A model generated the notes under the pieces. The model had not been told where the DNA came from and did no database searches. It saw nothing but the letters and a program-made list of their open reading frames with translations. From assembly GCA_037976565.1 (NCBI GenBank), contig CP137672.1:37484672-37548671 (forward strand): 64,000 nt of DNA, read 5' to 3'. The stretch is from Mesocentrotus franciscanus. Taxonomy: Eukaryota; Echinodermata; Echinoidea; Camarodonta; Strongylocentrotidae. Shown piece by piece: positions 57,501-64,000 of the stretch; the first letter of the stretch is position 1; every line of letters begins with the position of its first letter. The position numbers were made by a program, and so were the translations under genes.

Positions 57501-59958
57501 CAGATGTGGCACTTTCATTACCTTGTGAAATGCACGGGAGCATTGAGAATGCATGCATCTCTCTTTTAAGTTATGATTTACTACTTAAAAGCAAACACAG
57601 ATATGTATAGGTGGGACTAATAATATTAATTTGCCAGGAGATTTCATATTTCAAGTGAAAAAGGAGTCTTCTGAAGAGTCTTCTTGTGTCGTTTGCACAG
57701 ATGTAAGCCTATGACAGCATGATAGTATAGTGATCATAAACTCTAAAAAATTTGTAGCATTGGTGCGAAACAAAGACATGCAAGAATAGACACTTCTGCA
57801 TGGGGTTCTTTATTCATCAGCATGGTGAAAGATTTCCTTATCAGCCAGGAGGCCTTTTAGACTAAACAATGTTGATTGTAATCAAAATACCATGCCTGAA
57901 CAACATCAGAAGTTATCATATCATTGAAGCACTGTGTGATGACATCCATTATTGCTGCAATCTATATATTCATCTATCATAATTAGCATGGTGGCTAAGG
58001 GAATGGAGCTTGTTGAGTAGTGAGATGTGGGGGTGGCGTCATCCATTCATGTAGCCTACGTGAAGTGTCCTAACATAGTATTAGTAATTATGTTCATTAA
58101 TGATAATATGGAATATTCATAAAGCTCCAACTCCACATGACTTATTTCTCAAGGCATAATTGAGAAGAAAAGTAAAGCTCATAATACTTCATACTGTATT
58201 TAATTTTCTATATACTTTACAATGGAATCCATTTGAATATTGGAGGGAAAAAAAACTTTATACAGTAAGTAAGTCAGCTGAATGACTGAATGAATGAGGG
58301 GGAAAATGATTTGCAGAATCTTTCAAAATGTAACATTCTGTGTGGATGCATTGGATCATATGTATCAGTTTTAATTCAGTATGAGAGGATGATGGCATGA
58401 GTCACATGCTCACTTGCTCACTTGCTCATGCTTATAAAATCATTGATTTTTGTCTAAGATTAGAGAAGAGACATTCTATAACCCCCTGCCCCACATCAGC
58501 AACCGAAGAATAATCATTGGAGGTAATGAATAATTTCACAGAGTAATTTATCTTGTAAAAGCTCTTGGTTCATAGAAAAACCCAAACCGGTTTAAGAGAT
58601 AAGAATCTAGAAGCAGGAACTGAAAGGGACCATCCTTTGTTTGTCTGTTGACCAGGTAGGGTCAGCTAGAGGTCCACGCCTCCAAGCTCAGACCACTTGG
58701 ATCAAAGTATGACATCATCCTTAGCCAATGCTCTGGGTATGTAACATGCATTTAGTCTATCATTTCAGACTCCAATGTATAGCTATCTTCATGGAATTGA
58801 TATTACTCTTGAAGAATACTCCAACAGTTGTATCTTGAAACAAAAGCAAAGTAGTGTCACACATGTCACAATGAATAAATTAACAATTGTGCAATCAAAA
58901 GTTATTTTTTGCTTTCACTGCAATAATAATATTGATCAGAGCATACAGCAGCCCGTCAGGTTCTTAACTCCCTTATATTTGTATGCACTCCTTTCTATTG
59001 GCCAGCCATTGCCTGATGGTGTATAGCTGTCATGCATTCTGGCTTTGAATACAACAGACAATAGCAGATTAAAATGTGACTGTGAGGAGGTAGACAGTGA
59101 AAAAACAAAGTCTGAGACTCTGAGCAGTCTAGGTGAGCAGAATATTTGTCTTGTTTGTATGTCTGAAGTGCTTTGAAAAATGTCACTCAAGTGACAAGTA
59201 AGAAAAAGGAAATTCATTCAGGGAAGCCATTTTCAAGGAACAAGGATTGCATTAATTAACAGGAATAGGTAAGTTGAGCAGACTATTTAGTTTTACAGTC
59301 AGCCAGCAGGTTTCTTTAGCAAATGTTTGTAGAATGCCTGTGAGCACTACATGGTTGAGGAATTAATAATTTGCAGGTCAGGCACATTTAGTACTATAAC
59401 AAATTTCTGAGTTACCCTTTAGCTGTGGAGGCCTCAGTAGGAGAGGTATGAGATTGAATGAGTGGGCACACTTTTTAGAACAAAGTCTATGACGTCAAAT
59501 GATGGCTTCATGAAGCCTTGTTGCGGAACAGTCTATTCTAAGAGTACTCCGTAATACAGTACATTAGAAGTGCTGAGTGTAGAAGGAAAGTGAGCAGTGG
59601 TGCTTGTATTACCCATGCAGTGTCCTAACTACTAGGGAGATATATTTAGCTTTATTTGACTACACTTTTGGAGACACAGTTTAATATATTTGTTCCAAGT
59701 CACGATTTAAAGTAAGTATTAATGCCAGATTTCTTATTTCCTTTTAATATGATTCAGACACTACCTTGTGGTTAACACACATGTGTGTTTATTGGAATTT
59801 GACACATGCAGTTAACTGCTAAATTTCAAAATGAAGTTAAAGGCTAGCTTCCACTAAAACTGCTCTCATATCAATGTTAAATGTTTTTTGTTTTAAATTT
59901 TTTTTTCACTTTGAATTTGAATTTTATTAGTAAACTTCATTCATGCACGTGAACATTT
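54543..59958. other. Gene-poor stretch, no exon recognised
   Basis: Unique-looking DNA with few repeats: an octamer word CTCATTTGCAT at 54814-54824, a C-rich tract at about 55330-55366, and a CAT-rich tract at about 56664-56740. ORFs here are short and without domains. It could be intergenic or a long intron. Confidence 0.4.
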
Positions 59959-59960
59959 TG

Positions 59961-60290
59961 TTTGACAATACATAAATAAAACAATTATATAAACAAGAAA
60001 TTCAACAAGTGGTATAGTTTCTCAAGTAATCACAAATTAACAATAAACAATGCATCTTGTATATACAGTGGTAAATGATATTATTACAAAATAATTATAT
60101 GACACGTACCAGCCTATGTTTGACAATAAAGATACATAACATATATTTATATAATTATATAAACAAGAAATTCAACAAGTGGTATAGTTTCTTGAGTAAT
60201 CACAAATTAACAATAAACAATGCATCTTGTATATACAGTGGTAAATGATATTATTACAAAATAATTATATGACACGTACCAGCCTAAGAT
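59961..60290. repeat. Recent 170-bp tandem duplication
   Basis: AATTATATAAACAAGAAATT at 59983 and again at 60153, followed in both by CAACAAGTGGTATAGTTTCT, AGTAATCACAAATTAACAAT and AAATGATATTATTACAAAAT through ACACGTACCAGCCTA. The shared part is nearly identical (CTCAAG versus CTTGAG is one visible difference), so the duplication is young or was homogenised. Confidence 0.9.
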
Positions 60291-63200
60291 ACATAACAAA
60301 TGGGAATGATAATTTCGATATTGATGTTCTAAAAGAACGGGTGGGATGTTTAAATTCCCCTCGAGTATTTATGATTGTTTTAATATACTTTGTAACCACA
60401 TACATGTACATGATAGCACCTTGGTTACCGAGGAAGAATATATATGCATTCTATATTCACCTGCCTTTATTTCAGCAAGCCCTTTCAAAGTTGTATTGCC
60501 ATAATATATGACAGGGGCCAAGAACACAAAAGTGTTGCTATAATATATTATGTCCGGGGTGAAAAGGACATTATTTCTGCCAATGATGATAAATCAAGTT
60601 ATTACAGTGAGCCACCTGCTTGAGATTTTCCAGCTTTTCTTATTCCTTGGAGGGTTAATAATCTATTAGGTTTTTCATCGTTCTATTTTCTTTATTGCCT
60701 CTTTTCTTTGATACTTATTTATCAATAAGCACAATTATTTGTTTATATTTTTTCTGAAGGGGAGTGATAGTAGGTAATTCTATTATGGTACATAATTTTG
60801 TGGCAACTCTCCTAGGAAACCAGCCACCTTACATACAAGGTTCTTGCCTCTTGGGCAATAATAATTTAGCAGGATGAGTCCTTCCACCGCTCCAAACCAA
60901 ATTGAATCATCTTCTAAAACTTGATTTGCTCTTATTATCAGAGACCCCTGCCAATTCTCAAAAAGGATAATGTCAATTTCATGGAGTTAATTTCCTGTGG
61001 GATTGAAAAAAAAATGATTGTTAAACAGGATCCTCTTCAATAAGTTTCCTCATGCTGCTGACATCCTGCATGCATTACTAGTATGCAGATAGGCCTATAG
61101 GTTGTTTGTATCCACAGTGCAGTGTTTTACATAGACCTGCTGCAGTACGTATCCTACATACAGAGCAATGCTAGAGCACGTTGTACAGAGAAGCTGCCAG
61201 AGAAAAGGGCATATGGAAAGGTTATCTGCCCTCATAACCAACTGCCAATGGCATTGAGAGAAGGTTCGAGCAATGTGAGCGAGGTGTGCATGGAGTAGAG
61301 GTGTCCGTCCGTCCGTAGGCTTTGTGCACCATCAATCCCATATTTTTAGTTGTGCATGTAGTATTGTGTACATACCAACCTTGGCCTACACTGTCACCCT
61401 TATGAGTACCCTCTCTCTCTTTCTATCCTGATGAATGGCGTGACGTGTGGAGGGAGGATAGTACAGGCCAACGCTGCTGACCAAAGGTTTTTTGGCAGAG
61501 GCCCAACTCTCGCCATTAAAGAGGCACATGGGGGTTGATGGATTGACATTGCGGGCTGCCGCAGTTCCGTGGAATAAACCTTCAAATTTGTTCCTAGTGA
61601 ACTTGACTTTTCACATTTCTGTGATGGTGTGATACTGTGATTGGTGTATCTTCCATTGGATGGAGTGTTGGTATGTATAGATTTAATGGCATTTGCACAA
61701 GTTGTATGCATGATATGGTATCATAATTTGTAAGCTGGGTCATTGGCTACATGAGAGTGGTATTTGTCGTTTGCAATAGGCATAGTGTGTTACTGTTTGC
61801 TTTGCACTTGCAGCAGCTCTTTACTTCTCTAGATAGGCTGTTCCGGTCATACTGTTCCGGTCATATTGTTTTATTCATACATCTACATTTGTACTTGTGG
61901 AGGATTTCTCCCGCAAAACTTTGGTTCATCACAAACTCTAATCTGGATGCCCCTGTCATTTTAAAACATAAGAAATAGATTCAGCAGTGGAGATGGACAG
62001 AAATGAGGACGGAGCAGAGAAAATTAAATTTGCTACCATTTTTTGGTCCCTTGGCCTTGTTAACAAATTGCCTGTTACACAATTCATGACCAGATCTCTG
62101 TGCATGCCTTATAGGATATGATGTAGCCAGCCTGTAGGCAAGTATATACAGTGGTGTAACTTATTTTCCCTTTTCTCCCTTCTTTTGAAATCATGTAGGT
62201 TTTCAATTTTCATTCATCTTTCTTTCTTTCTTTTTACATCTTCTTTTGCCACTCTTTGCTTCCAGTTCTTTATTTTTCTCTTATACATCCTCAGTTTTAG
62301 TGTTTCTTTGTTCTTTGTCAGTTAGAGTACCCTCTGATATTTCATTCTTCCATTTTTGTGTTTCTTTGTAAATACGGTACCATCCCTTTTTTTCTTTCTT
62401 GGAAGTTTTTCTTTGCTTGGAAGTCATATTTCTTCCTCGTATCAAAATGCCCTGTAACTTCTACATGTACTATGTCTTGTTTTTGTCCCTTACATAATTG
62501 TTATTTTGCCATATTTTTCTGTTGACAATTTACTGACTATTTATACCTCTGTCCTTTTCTTATCATAATAAAAGGTGAGTATGTTTACATTTATCTCTTA
62601 CTAAGTTCGAGTCCTCCTTGTCATAAAACTATCTATTTTTCAACCAATTTTCATTCCATTTCCTTTAGTTTCTATTTAATCTTGTACAGCTAAATGAAAT
62701 TATGTCCCTTCCAGGGCATCAAATTTTTATTTTTTGACCAGTTCAAAAGTGTACCACATAAAATTTACGATATTTGTTGTTGCGAGATGCGGATGAGCGC
62801 TACGTCATTGACGTTCTGGTTTCTTTCTCTTCCATTTTCATTTCCTTTCTCTTCCATTTTCATTTCCTTTACATCTGTTTCTGGGTTAGTTTTCATATAT
62901 TTTATAACTTTTAATTTTAGACAAATTACTTGGAAATTATACACATTTGTTCACATCTACATTATAATATTTAACTGTTCAAGCATAGAGGAAATGTGAA
63001 AGGGTTTCCTGTTCTGTATGGCAAACAAAACAAAATCACCTCGGTACATATGGAAGATTTTCTGCTCTTTGGGGGCAAGGAAAGAGCAATGGAATATTAC
63101 TCTTTTGATTCTCTGTCAGTAATGCTAACATACTGTAAAGACTCATTCAGATTTTTCTGTTAACTGAAATCCTTCTAATGATTATGCTTAAATGGGACCC

Positions 63201-63541
63201 TTGCAGATTATGTGGTACCAGGCCTGATAATTTCCTGATTTAAACCAATTTCCTGATTAAAAAATATATATTAAAAAAAGATTTTAAAAAATAAAATGAA
63301 TAGTCCCTGAGATCGATGTAAATCCTATTTAAAATTAGGGGGGTGAGGTACTGTTTTTTCATGACTTGCTTGAACGTCTCGCCAAGGGCTCAGATTTCTA
63401 AAACAATTTTTTTTTTCTTAAACTCTCACTATCACCCCTTTGTGGTACTAACCCCACTCAAGTAAGTGAGCCTCAACCATTGTAGTTATTGGTTAAGTTA
63501 CATAATAGGTTTATAATCATATAATGTCGTGACTGGACCTT

Positions 63542-63543
<2 letters not shown>
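60291..63543. other. Gene-poor stretch, no exon recognised
   Basis: Pyrimidine-rich DNA (TTTCTTTCTTT-type) occupies about 62215-62300, and a CTTTCTCTTCCATTTTCATTTC duplication is at about 62823-62866. The minus-strand ORF 61711-61400 has no recognisable domain. Confidence 0.4.

Positions 63544-63580
<37 letters not shown>
63544..63580. repeat. (AT)n microsatellite
   Basis: About 18 AT units, followed by ACACACATGTAG. A shorter (TA)n is at 37739-37758. Confidence 0.9.
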
Positions 63581-63586
<6 letters not shown>

Positions 63587-64000
63587 GTAGATCTTTAGAC
63601 ATACGAGTCGAGTCTGCAATTCCTGAATATTTATTATTTTGAGGTTTCCTGAATTCTCAGAAAATCTTACTGAATGTTTATAATAATCAGCAAAGTCTGT
63701 GTGCATATACCATTTGGCTTTCACGTATTGCATGTTATTCTCTTCAAAAGACATCCGTTTTCATGAAATGATATAGGAAATATACCCCACAGTGAGTGTA
63801 TAGGCCCATTAGCACACAGAAATGGTTCATCTTGGCAACATTGTAAATATTTGATCGGTTACTGTTTTTTTCTTCAGATAGGGCAATTTAATGAATCATG
63901 TTGAAACCTTACTGCAACCCATTCTGATTACATACAGTACATACCGGTACATCCATGCACGGTCTGTTTTGTGTGGCTCCAATCGCAATCATGCATTCTA
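63581..64000. other. Non-coding, no feature recognised
   Basis: AT-rich to the window edge, ending with GTACATACCGGTACATCC-type words. No exon or repeat boundary seen. Confidence 0.4.

Noticed and set aside
61400..61711. 103-aa minus-strand ORF
   Set aside because: No domain or repeat family recognised, and no splice or promoter context supports it.

Overview
The window is eukaryotic, AT-rich and dominated by non-coding and repeated DNA. Split exons with GT-AG junctions, tRNA-derived SINEs, DIRS and Penelope-like retroelements, many terminal-inverted-repeat elements and abundant TACATGTA-type and CTAG-rich words fit a marine invertebrate deuterostome. An echinoderm such as a sea urchin is my best guess, inferred from style and not proven.

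1-5.3 kb (minus strand): the only gene I can identify with confidence is the 5' part of a fructosamine-3-kinase / ketosamine-3-kinase homologue. Exon 1 is at 5267-5127, exon 2 at 2426-2239 and exon 3 at 1531-1373. The remaining exons should lie beyond the left edge. Splice phases chain correctly, but exon 3 appears to lack one base. Intron 1 holds a LINE endonuclease relic and a foldback transposon with an 8-bp target duplication.

5.3-16 kb: SINE copies, a small TA-flanked MITE, one possible first exon of an unknown gene (10548-10757), and a nested repeat cluster. In that cluster a host repeat (10.8 and 13.7 kb) is split by a 2.66-kb non-autonomous element carrying a 768-bp tandem duplication. 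The same host repeat recurs at 45.3-46.4 kb, where it is interrupted at a different site.

16-20 kb: a Penelope-type GIY-YIG endonuclease fragment followed by a hammerhead-ribozyme-like motif, then a deleted DIRS retroelement (17302-19863). The DIRS element keeps inverted terminal repeats, an internal complementary region, RT/RNase H and tyrosine-recombinase relics.

20-64 kb: no recognisable exons. This part is a gene-poor or long-intron landscape with TIR/foldback elements, including a hAT-like element carrying a 46-bp minisatellite, five TTAA-flanked elements in the window as a whole, a TTA-flanked Harbinger-like element and CCWGG-flanked foldbacks. It also holds tandem arrays (53.4-54.5 kb, 60 kb), microsatellites and a perfect triple p53-family decamer at 48.83 kb. 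Short exons could be missed by eye. I found no operon-like or clearly novel functional system. The most informative signals are the transposon stratigraphy and the candidate ribozyme.
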